A DNA stretch of 64,000 nt from Prevotellaceae bacterium (GTDB taxonomy: Bacteria; Bacteroidota; Bacteroidia; Bacteroidales; Paludibacteraceae). Location: the NCBI GenBank assembly GCA_031271465.1, contig JAISVR010000011.1:1-64000 (forward strand), in the 5' to 3' direction. Positions 33,123-41,117 of this stretch are shown piece after piece. The position numbers and the translations under genes were made by a program. The first letter of the stretch is position 1. Each line of letters starts with the position of its first letter. Under the pieces are notes generated by a model. That model searched no databases, had not been told where the DNA came from, and saw nothing but the letters and a program-made list of their open reading frames with translations.

Positions 33123-34943
33123 ATGAAGAAAATAATTTTTCGCCTTTTCATCGGAAGTTTTATACTGCTGTTAGCGGCTTGTGCCAATCGTGGCGGTGGA
33201 CCACAGGGTGGACCAAAAGATATTGCTACGCCCCGAATACTTAAATCTACCCCCGAAAACGGTGCCGTTAATTTTAAAGGCAATAAAATTACAATCCGTT
33301 TTGATGAATTTGTCAATGTAAAGAATCCGCTCGAACAAGTTGTTGTTTCACCGCCACAAAAGGAGCCGCCCATTATCGGTGCAAGCGGACAACAGGTTCA
33401 GATTGAATTGATCGATACATTGCTCGAAAACACTACTTACACCATCGATTTTGGAAATGCTATTACCGACCTCAACGAAGAAAATGCCCTGAAAAATTAT
33501 GCTTTTTCGTTTGCTACCGATGCCGGGTTAGATTCGCTGGAAATGTCGGGAAAGTTACTCGACGCGTCCAATCTCAATCCTCTTGCCGGATTTGTTGTAG
33601 GAATTTATATTGAGTTGAACGACACTGCATTTTTTAAAACTAAGCCGCTGCGTATTGCAAAAACCGATGAAACAGGCTTTTTTTGCATAAAAAATATAAA
33701 GGCAGGCAAATATCGTATTGTTGCACTCAAAGATATGAACGGCAACCTGCTTTACGACCCTGAAACCGAACAAGCAGCCTTTGACGATAGCTGGCAAGTT
33801 CCTTCTTCGGAAATTGTAACGGTGTTTGATACCATTCGTTCAAGTACCGACAGTACAAAAATCGACAGTATAAAAACTTTGAACAAAACCCGTTTTTTGC
33901 CCGATAGTATCGTGTTAAGGGCTTTTAAACAAGATGTTTACAAACAACACTTTGTAAAAGCCGAACGCAAGGAAGCTTATCGCGTTTCCTTCTTCTTTTT
34001 GGACAAAAATGCTGAAAAACCTTCGGTAAAACCGTTAAACTTTTCTGTTTCCGAACGCGATATTGTGCAATATTCTTCTTATGCCGATACAATAAGCTAT
34101 TGGGTAGCAGATTCTGCTTCGATTGCTGCCGATACGCTCACATTTGAACTTGATTATAAAAAAACCGATTCCATCGGCAATTTAATAGCAGCTACCGATA
34201 CGGTAAAAGCATTTTTCCGTCATCCGAAAATCAATGCCAAAAAACCAGAAAAAAAGAAAGACGAAAAAATAAAATTTCTCTCACTGAAAACAAATTTGCG
34301 ACCTTTCATCGATATTTTTGACCCTATTTTGCTCTCGACTGATGTGCCTCTTTCGGAAATAGAATTGGATAAAATACACCTTTATGCTACTCCCGATTCG
34401 GTATGGGACGAAATTGCCATTGAGCCACAAAAAAATGATTCGTTGGGAATGAGCTACAAAATAATGCTGCCATGGAATCCTGAATTGGAATATCGCTTTG
34501 AGGTTGATTCTGCTGCCGCAGTAAGCCTGTATGGTTTGCATAACAACAAATTAAGCACAAAATTTCGCGTAAAAGCTCTCGACCAATACGCTGTTTTAAA
34601 AGTTAACTTGATAAATTTCAACGACAAAGCCATTATTCAATTACTTAACGATAAAGATAATGTGATTAAACAGCTGCCGGCAGAAATAAACGGAACGGTT
34701 TTTAACCATATTAATCCGGGCGATTATTATCTGCGCCTGTTTATCGACAACGACAATAACGGAAAGTGGACAACGGGCAACTATGCTGAACGCCAACAAC
34801 CGGAAGGTGTATTTTATTTCAGCAAAAAAATACATCTTCGAGCAAATTGGGATTATGAACAAGACTGGGATTATCGAGCCAATTTACTTAGCCGGCAGAA
34901 ACCTGTAGAATTGCTTCCAAAAGATAATAACAGTAAAAAATAA
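33123..34943 (+). CDS. Ig-like domain lipoprotein
   Basis: A 606-aa lipoprotein with lipobox LLLAAC followed by ANRGGGPQGGPKD. Residues about 35-130 form a bacterial Ig-like domain (PRILKSTPENGAVNFKG, ITIRFDEFVNVKN, TYTIDFGNAITDLNE). A prealbumin-like segment with GFFCIKNIKAGKYRIVALKD follows, and similar beta modules run to the end. These are surface or outer-membrane lipoproteins of unknown role, widespread in Bacteroidota. It is in line with the EnvC-like and DUF3108 genes. Confidence 0.8.
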   Translation: MKKIIFRLFIGSFILLLAACANRGGGPQGGPKDIATPRILKSTPENGAVNFKGNKITIRFDEFVNVKNPLEQVVVSPPQKEPPIIGASGQQVQIELIDTLLENTTYTIDFGNAITDLNEENALKNYAFSFATDAGLDSLEMSGKLLDASNLNPLAGFVVGIYIELNDTAFFKTKPLRIAKTDETGFFCIKNIKAGKYRIVALKDMNGNLLYDPETEQAAFDDSWQVPSSEIVTVFDTIRSSTDSTKIDSIKTLNKTRFLPDSIVLRAFKQDVYKQHFVKAERKEAYRVSFFFLDKNAEKPSVKPLNFSVSERDIVQYSSYADTISYWVADSASIAADTLTFELDYKKTDSIGNLIAATDTVKAFFRHPKINAKKPEKKKDEKIKFLSLKTNLRPFIDIFDPILLSTDVPLSEIELDKIHLYATPDSVWDEIAIEPQKNDSLGMSYKIMLPWNPELEYRFEVDSAAAVSLYGLHNNKLSTKFRVKALDQYAVLKVNLINFNDKAIIQLLNDKDNVIKQLPAEINGTVFNHINPGDYYLRLFIDNDNNGKWTTGNYAERQQPEGVFYFSKKIHLRANWDYEQDWDYRANLLSRQKPVELLPKDNNSKK

Positions 34944-34992
34944 ACCTTTTCGGTTGTTGCGACTCTAAGCTCAATACTAATCATTGAAAAAA

Positions 34993-35838
34993 ATGAAAGC
35001 CATGAGAACAAAATTTTTTGGAATATTAGTTGCAATACTTATTCTTGCAAGTGGTAAAGTTACCGGCAACGGAGCTGTAAGAAATACCATATTCAAAGGA
35101 GGAGAATCGGTAAGTTACGATTTGTTCTACAATTGGGGTTTTATCTGGATTCATGCCGGATTTGTGAATTTTTCCGTACACGATATGATGTATAAAGGCA
35201 AGCCTTCGTATCGTTTTTCCGCTACAGGTAACAGTCTCAAATCGTTCGATAAATTTTACAAAGTGCGCGACACGCTGTATAGTGTTGCCGATAAAAATAC
35301 ACTCTTGCCTTATTACTATAAACGCGCAACACACGAAGATAGTTATTGGGCGCAAGATGAATATTTTTTCACCGCAACCGGAGCAAAAACTACCCTTATC
35401 ACCGATTGTCGCCGGCGAAAAGGATATCAAGCAATAGATACCCTTTCGTTCAACAGCACTGTTACCGATCTTGTAACGGTGTTTTATCGGGTGCGTAATC
35501 TCAATTTTAACCAAATGAAAATTGATGAAAAGCACTCTTTCTCCATTGTGTACGACGACGATAAAAAACCTCTCGACCTCCATTTTAAATACATTGGTAA
35601 AGGTGAAGTAGAACTCAAAAACGGCAAACGCTACAATTGCATCAAACTGCGTCCGTTATTGGTAAAAGGCAAGGTATTTAAAGAAGAAGACGGCATGACA
35701 ATTTATCTCTCCGACGACCGGAATCGCATACCAATAATGATAGAATCGAAAATTCGCGTAGGCTCTATCAAAGCAATGCTCACCAAAACGGAAGGTACGC
35801 TTTATCCGTTCGAATCAATAATTACTACAAAGAAATAA
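34993..35838 (+). CDS. DUF3108 periplasmic protein
   Basis: A 281-aa exported protein starting at ATG 34993 (a TTG nine bases upstream and an ATG nine bases downstream are alternatives). The signal is followed by GGESVSYDLFYNWGFIWIHAG and YRFSATGNSLKSFDKFYKVRDTLYS, then GKRYNCIKLRPLLVKGKVF and MTIYLSDDRNRIPIMIES. This is the DUF3108 pattern of beta-barrel-like proteins. Function unknown. It ends 9 bp from the convergent MG2 gene with no clear terminator. Confidence 0.8.
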   Translation: MKAMRTKFFGILVAILILASGKVTGNGAVRNTIFKGGESVSYDLFYNWGFIWIHAGFVNFSVHDMMYKGKPSYRFSATGNSLKSFDKFYKVRDTLYSVADKNTLLPYYYKRATHEDSYWAQDEYFFTATGAKTTLITDCRRRKGYQAIDTLSFNSTVTDLVTVFYRVRNLNFNQMKIDEKHSFSIVYDDDKKPLDLHFKYIGKGEVELKNGKRYNCIKLRPLLVKGKVFKEEDGMTIYLSDDRNRIPIMIESKIRVGSIKAMLTKTEGTLYPFESIITTKK

Positions 35839-35847
35839 TTTCATCAA

Positions 35848-38577
35848 TTACTCATTCCCAATCTCGGGCACATAATCTTTATAAAAAAGCATCTGTCGAG
35901 TTTCGTAGCGGCAAGGTTCGCCATTTTCAGTAATCCCTTCCACTACAATACGATATACAGAAAGTTTATCTGCCATGAAAAACGAAAACATGCCACGCCC
36001 ACTACCACCGGTACGCACATCGGGATTCCAATAAATGGTACTACGCAAGTCGGGCTGGAGGCTTTCGCGTATATTAAGAAATTCATATTTTGGTTGATAA
36101 AACAACACATTTACCGCATAGCCAAGCGGCATCGTAGTAGCCACAACTTGTTTGTCGGCAGCAGCAGCCAAAGGATTATTAGCTGTAAAATGCAATTCTA
36201 TCAGCGTATTGTCGAGTTTCTCGCGCAAATCGCGACCATAAATAGGCTTGCGTACACTCAACGCTTCCAGTTGTTTGGTATCGATATTTTTTACTTCGTT
36301 GAAAGAATAAATATTACCGTCGACAACAAAACGCAAACCAACAATAGGTTCACGGTGCGGATTTTCCGCAGAAGGCTGTATATGTTCATTCCACGCAGCA
36401 AGGTCGGGAATGGTTTTGAGTAATTCGGCAAGAGTTATGCCTTTAAGCGAATCGAGCGTTTGTCCCTCGAGCACGAATATTTCATCACTACCCCGATAAT
36501 CAAGCCCGAGAGTTTCTTCTATCGGTCGCTCGGGCACAAAAGCTACTACCTGACCATTGTGCAAATAGCGAGTAATACCTCCGTTTTCGCTGTAATATTT
36601 CTCGTTAGCAGCTTGCAGATAGCTATCGGGCACAGGCGTAGCGGCAGCGTGAGGAATTTTATTATCGGGCTTAGGGAAGTTCTGTTCATCAATTCGAAAG
36701 TGCGCATTAGCAAGCGGCAATTTCGAATCCATTCGTGCCTGCAAGGTAAACTGCGTATTTTCGAGAAAAGCCAAATGTTTGAACGAAAAATAGCCTGCCG
36801 AATCTGTTTCCTGCGTATTGAAATAACCTGTTTTGGGGGCATAGGCAAGCACCTGTACCCCTGCGAGAGGTTTATCCGTCTTTCCCTCTTGGGTAAGTTG
36901 CCCGCTCACAGCTACGGTTTTCTCCTCTTCATAGTTTGGTTGAATTTTTTCTTCCGTTTCGTTTCCCATTTCAGCCAATTCGGTTTCAACCGAATATCTG
37001 CGCCAACCCTGAGTTTGCATCAACAAATCCAAGGCTTCGGGAGCATCAGGATAATCAGGGTCGAAATACAATCCGGGTTTTTCCACAAACCCCTTCAAAT
37101 CGGACGAAAGCCATAAGCCGCTAAATACATTTTCGGCAGTAGAGTCGCGTGGCACCACCGAATCGTCGGTTATTGCTACCGATATTTCGGCATTGGCAAG
37201 AGGTTTACCTTCAAAATCAGTTAATTGAAAAATACCGGTTACATGGTCGCGAGCAGCATTGACCAGGGGGATAAAATCAACCTCAAACTGAGGCACCGGT
37301 TGTGCGGGATACACAAACACAAGCCGTTCAGAAACGGGTTTATTCTTTTTGTCGAACAACAAAAAATGCGCAATGCCGGGCGTAAGTTCCGTAGTATGAA
37401 ACATTACCGCAGGAGTAGTACCGCTTATCGGCGCATCGTAGAAAACAGTGCCGCGAATATGTCCCACCAAGCGAAGCGAATCGACAAGCGACACCATACG
37501 CCCTTTTACCGATTTCACGCTTACCAAAATCCGGTCGTATTTTTGCACCGCAGCCAAGCCGAAACCTTCTTCCAACGGACGCGGCAAATTCACCCGTTTG
37601 GTTTCGCCTTTGGCAGTGCGAAACAAGGTATAATAACGGCGCGTATTGTCGGGGAAATAACAAAATTTGCCCATGCCAAGGTGCGTACTTGTAAATTCAA
37701 TTATTTTTTTATCCTCGTCGTTGTAAAGTGCGCCTTGTACATCAACACCCAATCCGTCGACTCCCACGGCTTTGAACGCCACACAGTTGGTGGTGCCCGA
37801 AATTATATTGCCGCCTTCGGGAAAAAGTTGTACATCAAAATCATTTTTCGACGGAATGGCTATTGCCCGATTGTAAAGGTTCAAAGAATCTTCGTAAAAA
37901 AGACGAATTGCAGGTTGCTTCCCTTTCAATTTTTTGGGTGAAAAAGGAATATAAATAGCCCCTTGCGAGTTGGTTTCGAGCGTGAGCCGTTTGGGTTTTT
38001 TACTGATTCCTTCAATGCTGCATCGAATTTTCTTCCCCGAAAAAGCTTTTGTTTTTTGCATAAAACGCACCGAAGCAATTCCTTTTCGGTCATTAACAAA
38101 AGCAAACTCCACATTCGTTTTCAATTGACTCGACACGCTGTTACCAATAAAAAAACAACGATGAAAGAAGAAATCGCTACCCGCATTTCGCATCCATTCG
38201 GTATAAGCTCTCACGGTATAAACACCTTCGGGCATCAGGGCATTGAGGTCGAATTTGCCCCAATATACCCCGCCGAGACTTTGCAGTTTGATACGGCGCA
38301 CTACCGAATCGCGCTCATCAATGAGTTCTACATAAACAGGAGCACCCATTGTGTCGGCACGGTGGGTGGAAGCATCGAGCAAATGCAAGCGAAACCACAT
38401 CGGCTCGCCGGCTGCATAATAAGGCTTATCGAATGTAGCGTAAATTTTTTGTTGATATTCGGGATGTAAGCGGGGCAATGAATCCCAACCGCCTACCTCA
38501 ACAGTAAGTGACTGTGAATTTGCCGTTGCTCCAACCAATAACCCAACAAAGAAGAGAATAATAATTCGTTTTGACAT
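35848..38577 (-). CDS. Large exported protein with MG2, CarboxypepD-reg-like and plug domains
   Basis: A 909-aa protein with signal peptide (1-21). The N-terminal region has an alpha-2-macroglobulin MG2-like domain (TFDKPYYAAGEPMWFRLHLL, YTVRAYTEWMRN). About residue 555 a carboxypeptidase-regulatory-like repeat starts (VSGQLTQEGKTDKPLAGVQV, SAGYFSFKHL), followed by a TonB-receptor plug-like region (TLAELLKTIPDLAAW, VVDGNIYSFNEVKNID). No barrel domain follows. This composite family is common in Bacteroidota and probably works at the outer membrane; its substrate is unknown. It is last in an operon with the GNAT and CDGSH genes. Confidence 0.8.
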   Translation of the reverse strand: MSKRIIILFFVGLLVGATANSQSLTVEVGGWDSLPRLHPEYQQKIYATFDKPYYAAGEPMWFRLHLLDASTHRADTMGAPVYVELIDERDSVVRRIKLQSLGGVYWGKFDLNALMPEGVYTVRAYTEWMRNAGSDFFFHRCFFIGNSVSSQLKTNVEFAFVNDRKGIASVRFMQKTKAFSGKKIRCSIEGISKKPKRLTLETNSQGAIYIPFSPKKLKGKQPAIRLFYEDSLNLYNRAIAIPSKNDFDVQLFPEGGNIISGTTNCVAFKAVGVDGLGVDVQGALYNDEDKKIIEFTSTHLGMGKFCYFPDNTRRYYTLFRTAKGETKRVNLPRPLEEGFGLAAVQKYDRILVSVKSVKGRMVSLVDSLRLVGHIRGTVFYDAPISGTTPAVMFHTTELTPGIAHFLLFDKKNKPVSERLVFVYPAQPVPQFEVDFIPLVNAARDHVTGIFQLTDFEGKPLANAEISVAITDDSVVPRDSTAENVFSGLWLSSDLKGFVEKPGLYFDPDYPDAPEALDLLMQTQGWRRYSVETELAEMGNETEEKIQPNYEEEKTVAVSGQLTQEGKTDKPLAGVQVLAYAPKTGYFNTQETDSAGYFSFKHLAFLENTQFTLQARMDSKLPLANAHFRIDEQNFPKPDNKIPHAAATPVPDSYLQAANEKYYSENGGITRYLHNGQVVAFVPERPIEETLGLDYRGSDEIFVLEGQTLDSLKGITLAELLKTIPDLAAWNEHIQPSAENPHREPIVGLRFVVDGNIYSFNEVKNIDTKQLEALSVRKPIYGRDLREKLDNTLIELHFTANNPLAAAADKQVVATTMPLGYAVNVLFYQPKYEFLNIRESLQPDLRSTIYWNPDVRTGGSGRGMFSFFMADKLSVYRIVVEGITENGEPCRYETRQMLFYKDYVPEIGNE

Positions 38578-38602
38578 AAATCGAACCTGATATCATTTCT
38601 CC

Positions 38603-38887
38603 TTACACTATCAAATCGGCATATTGGCTTTTACCGGTAAGTTTTTTTACGGCAAACGAACATATCGGACGAATATTTAAACCCTCGTTGCGGGCAAAAT
38701 CCACCGCTTCCTTCAAAAGCAGATCAGCCACTCCCTGTCCTCGGTATTCGGGCGATACAAAAGTATGGTCGATGGCAAATTGACGCTCGTTGAGCCACAT
38801 ATAAGTCATTCCGCCTATTTCGTTGTCATCGTCGGTATAGGCAATAAATGCCCCTCCGGTTGTTCCTTTCTCGTGTAATATTTTCAT
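38603..38887 (-). CDS. GNAT-family N-acetyltransferase (short, YjdJ-like)
   Basis: A 94-aa minimal GNAT with AIDHTFVSPEYRGQGVADLLL, where RGQGVA is the acetyl-CoA-binding motif, followed by ARNEGLNIRPICSFA. The compact form is typical of the YjdJ-like group of unknown substrate. The gap to the upstream CDGSH gene is 1 bp, so the two are translationally coupled. Confidence 0.85.
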   Translation of the reverse strand: MKILHEKGTTGGAFIAYTDDDNEIGGMTYMWLNERQFAIDHTFVSPEYRGQGVADLLLKEAVDFARNEGLNIRPICSFAVKKLTGKSQYADLIV

Positions 38888-38888
38888 G

Positions 38889-39341
38889 TTATCCTTTAAA
38901 ATTTATTTTCACATGCGAGCCGTCGCAAAACGGTTTGTTGTTTGAAGCTCCACAACGACAAAACGCCACCGATTTAAACAATTGCTGTTCGCTGCCATCG
39001 GCTTTTTTCAGTTTAATGTTTCCATGTACAATCAACGGTCCGTTTTCATGTACTTCCACTACGGTTTCTTTAGGCGTTTCCGCCGTTGATTCTGTGGTTT
39101 TTCCATCGTTTCGATACCATCGTAAAGCTCCCGACGGGCATTTGTCCACCTGCTGCGCAATGCGTTCCGAACTTGCTCCCTCCATATTTATCCATGGCTG
39201 TACATGCGGATTAAATACTTCGGGCAAATTTTTCCAACAAAGAGCCGCGTGTGCACACAAACGCGGCGTCCATTCTACGGTAATTTCACCGTTGGTATAT
39301 TTTCGCGAGGTCATTTCTGTTGTATTTTTTGTGTTCAACAT
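38889..39341 (-). CDS. CDGSH iron-sulfur protein with Fer4-like N-terminal domain
   Basis: A 150-aa protein with two iron-sulfur parts. The N-terminal Fer4_19-type domain has TPRLCAHAALC and VDKCPSGALRWY. The C-terminal CDGSH domain (VAFCRCGASNNKPFCDGSH) has the 3-Cys-1-His ligands for a 2Fe-2S cluster. Such pairs act as redox or cluster-transfer proteins, with no known partner here. It is first in a three-gene operon. Confidence 0.9.
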   Translation of the reverse strand: MLNTKNTTEMTSRKYTNGEITVEWTPRLCAHAALCWKNLPEVFNPHVQPWINMEGASSERIAQQVDKCPSGALRWYRNDGKTTESTAETPKETVVEVHENGPLIVHGNIKLKKADGSEQQLFKSVAFCRCGASNNKPFCDGSHVKINFKG

Positions 39342-39355
39342 AAATATAATGGAGA

Positions 39356-39363
39356 CAAAGATA
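39356..39363 (-). promoter_or_regulatory. -7 box TATCTTTG for the CDGSH operon
   Basis: TATCTTTG on the minus strand, 14 bp before the ATG at 39341. Confidence 0.5.
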
Positions 39364-39469
39364 GAATTAAATTACAATTAAGTTGCAACAAATAGCCTTT
39401 TTGTTGTTTGTTTCATAGAATTTAGAAAATATTATTCAAAGACAATGTAGTTGAACCATAGAAAAATAT

Positions 39470-39477
39470 TATTTTTG
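39470..39477 (+). promoter_or_regulatory. -7 box TATTTTTG for the PfkB gene
   Basis: TATTTTTG is followed two bases later by eight consecutive C (39480-39487), which would lie at the transcription start of the downstream gene. Confidence 0.45.
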
Positions 39478-39509
39478 TTCCCCCCCCGTGAAAAACTTAT
39501 GAAACAATC

Positions 39510-39535
39510 AAAAAATCGTTGTAACGGGATTTTTT
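39510..39535 (+). terminator. Candidate leader hairpin/attenuator
   Basis: AAAAAATC (39510-39517) pairs with GATTTTTT (39528-39535) around a 10-nt loop, ending in a T-run. It lies in the presumed 5' UTR of the kinase gene, 28 bp before its ATG. The stem is AT-rich, so it would be a weak attenuator. Confidence 0.4.
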
Positions 39536-39563
39536 TAATCTTAAAAAATTAAATCAAAAGCAA

Positions 39564-40544
39564 ATGAAAAAAATAGTAGGCTTGGGAAATGCCATTACCG
39601 ATGTGTTGTCGTTTATCGTCGACGACCGATTGTTGTGCGATTTGAATGTGTCAAAGGGCAGCATGCAGTTGATTGACAAACAAATGCTCGGCGACCTTAC
39701 CGACAGTTTGGTCGATTGCGAGCGATATATGATTACGGGCGGCTCTGCTTCGAACACAATTTCGGGTATGGCAAAACTCGGTATTCGTTGTGGGTTTATC
39801 GGGAAAATAGGTGACGATGAGGTAGGCGTATTTTTCAAAAACGATTCGCAGGAAAATGGTGTACGCACGCATCTCATGCAGTCCGATTTACTTTCCGGAC
39901 AATGCGTTGTGCTCGTGTCGCCCGATGGCGAGCGTACAATGTGTACCTATCTCGGCGCAGCTTGCGAACTCACTGCCGATAACCTTTCCGTACACGATTT
40001 TGGCGGCTACGATTATTTTCATATTGAAGGATATTTAGTTCAAAATCACGACCTTATTCGTTGTGCCGTACAGCTTGCCAAACAGGAAGGATTAAAGGTA
40101 TCGCTCGATATGGCGAGTTTCAATGTAGTGGAAGAGAATCGTGAATTTCTGCTCGAAATTATTCGTGATTTCGTCGATATCGTATTTGCCAACGAAGAAG
40201 AAGCGCAGGCTCTTACGGGAAAATCTGTAAGAGAATCGCTCGATGAAATAGCAGAAATATGTGAAATAGCCGTGGTGAAAACCGGCAAAAACGGTTCGTT
40301 GATAAAAACTCGAGGTGAGGTAACGGCAATCGAAGCCATCGAGGCAAACTGCGTGGACACTACCGGTGCGGGCGACCTTTATGCTTCGGGTTTCCTCTAC
40401 GGTTTGTGTCATGGTTTATCGGTGGAAAAATGTGGACAAATCGGCTCTATTCTTGCCGGGAATGTAGTTGAAGTAGTCGGTGCAAAAATGGACGACGAAC
40501 GATGGGAGGGCATTATTGACCGAGTAAATTATATTATGGCATGA
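39564..40544 (+). CDS. PfkB-family carbohydrate/nucleoside kinase (adenosine kinase-like)
   Basis: A 326-aa ribokinase-fold kinase. VGLGNAITDVLSFI and MITGGSASNTISGMAKLG form the N-terminal substrate-binding part. NCVDTTGAGDLYASGFLYGL carries the catalytic Asp and the anion hole (DTTGAGD). The closest recognisable type is adenosine kinase. The stop overlaps the next gene by 4 bp. Confidence 0.9.
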   Translation: MKKIVGLGNAITDVLSFIVDDRLLCDLNVSKGSMQLIDKQMLGDLTDSLVDCERYMITGGSASNTISGMAKLGIRCGFIGKIGDDEVGVFFKNDSQENGVRTHLMQSDLLSGQCVVLVSPDGERTMCTYLGAACELTADNLSVHDFGGYDYFHIEGYLVQNHDLIRCAVQLAKQEGLKVSLDMASFNVVEENREFLLEIIRDFVDIVFANEEEAQALTGKSVRESLDEIAEICEIAVVKTGKNGSLIKTRGEVTAIEAIEANCVDTTGAGDLYASGFLYGLCHGLSVEKCGQIGSILAGNVVEVVGAKMDDERWEGIIDRVNYIMA

Positions 40545-41071
40545 GTCGCAAGCTGCAAATCGAAGAACTGAATCGTATTTCGCCCGAAGAATTTCGCGAA
40601 GCGAAAAAGACACCTCTTGTGGTGGTGCTCGATAATGTGCGCAGCCTGCATAATATCGGTTCCGTATTTCGCAGTTCGGACGCTTTCTTGGTTGAGGCAG
40701 TATATCTTTGCGGCATTTCATCTACTCCGCCCAATGCCGAAATTCACAAAACGGCTCTCGGTGCCGAATTTACAGTACAATGGCAATATGTTGAAGAAAC
40801 GCTCGATGCCCTTGCCGAGTTGAAAACAGCAGGCTATACGCTTCTCGCTGTCGAACAGGCAGAAAACAGCATTATGTTACCCAATTTATCCGTTGAAAAA
40901 GATAAAAAATACGCCGTTGTGCTTGGCAACGAAGTGAAAGGCGTACAGCAATCGGTAGTTGACTTCTGCGATGAAACCGTAGAACTACCGCAATTCGGCA
41001 CCAAACATTCGCTCAATGTATCCGTTGCTGCGGGTATTGTAATTTGGGAAATGGCGATGCGATTGCGCTAA
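40541..41071 (+). CDS. SpoU/TrmH-family RNA 2'-O-methyltransferase
   Basis: A 176-aa SPOUT methyltransferase. Motif 1 [22 protein letters not shown], motif 2 [11 protein letters not shown] and motif 3 [21 protein letters not shown] form the knotted SAM site. It lacks the N-terminal substrate-binding extension of RlmB-type enzymes, so it may methylate tRNA, but the target base cannot be named. It shares a transcript with the upstream kinase. Confidence 0.9.
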   Translation: MSRKLQIEELNRISPEEFREAKKTPLVVVLDNVRSLHNIGSVFRSSDAFLVEAVYLCGISSTPPNAEIHKTALGAEFTVQWQYVEETLDALAELKTAGYTLLAVEQAENSIMLPNLSVEKDKKYAVVLGNEVKGVQQSVVDFCDETVELPQFGTKHSLNVSVAAGIVIWEMAMRLR

Positions 41072-41086
41072 TCCGTTTTTTCGTTG

Positions 41087-41094
41087 TATCTTTG
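41087..41094 (+). promoter_or_regulatory. -7 box TATCTTTG for metH
   Basis: TATCTTTG lies 23 bp before the metH ATG at 41118. metH may thus be separately transcribed from the methyltransferase gene. Confidence 0.55.
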
Positions 41095-41117
41095 CGTTTC
41101 TTATTTTTTTTCATAAA

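Noticed and set aside
36460-37116. 218-codon plus-strand frame inside the MG2 gene
   Set aside because: Antisense shadow of a gene with clear MG2 and plug domains.
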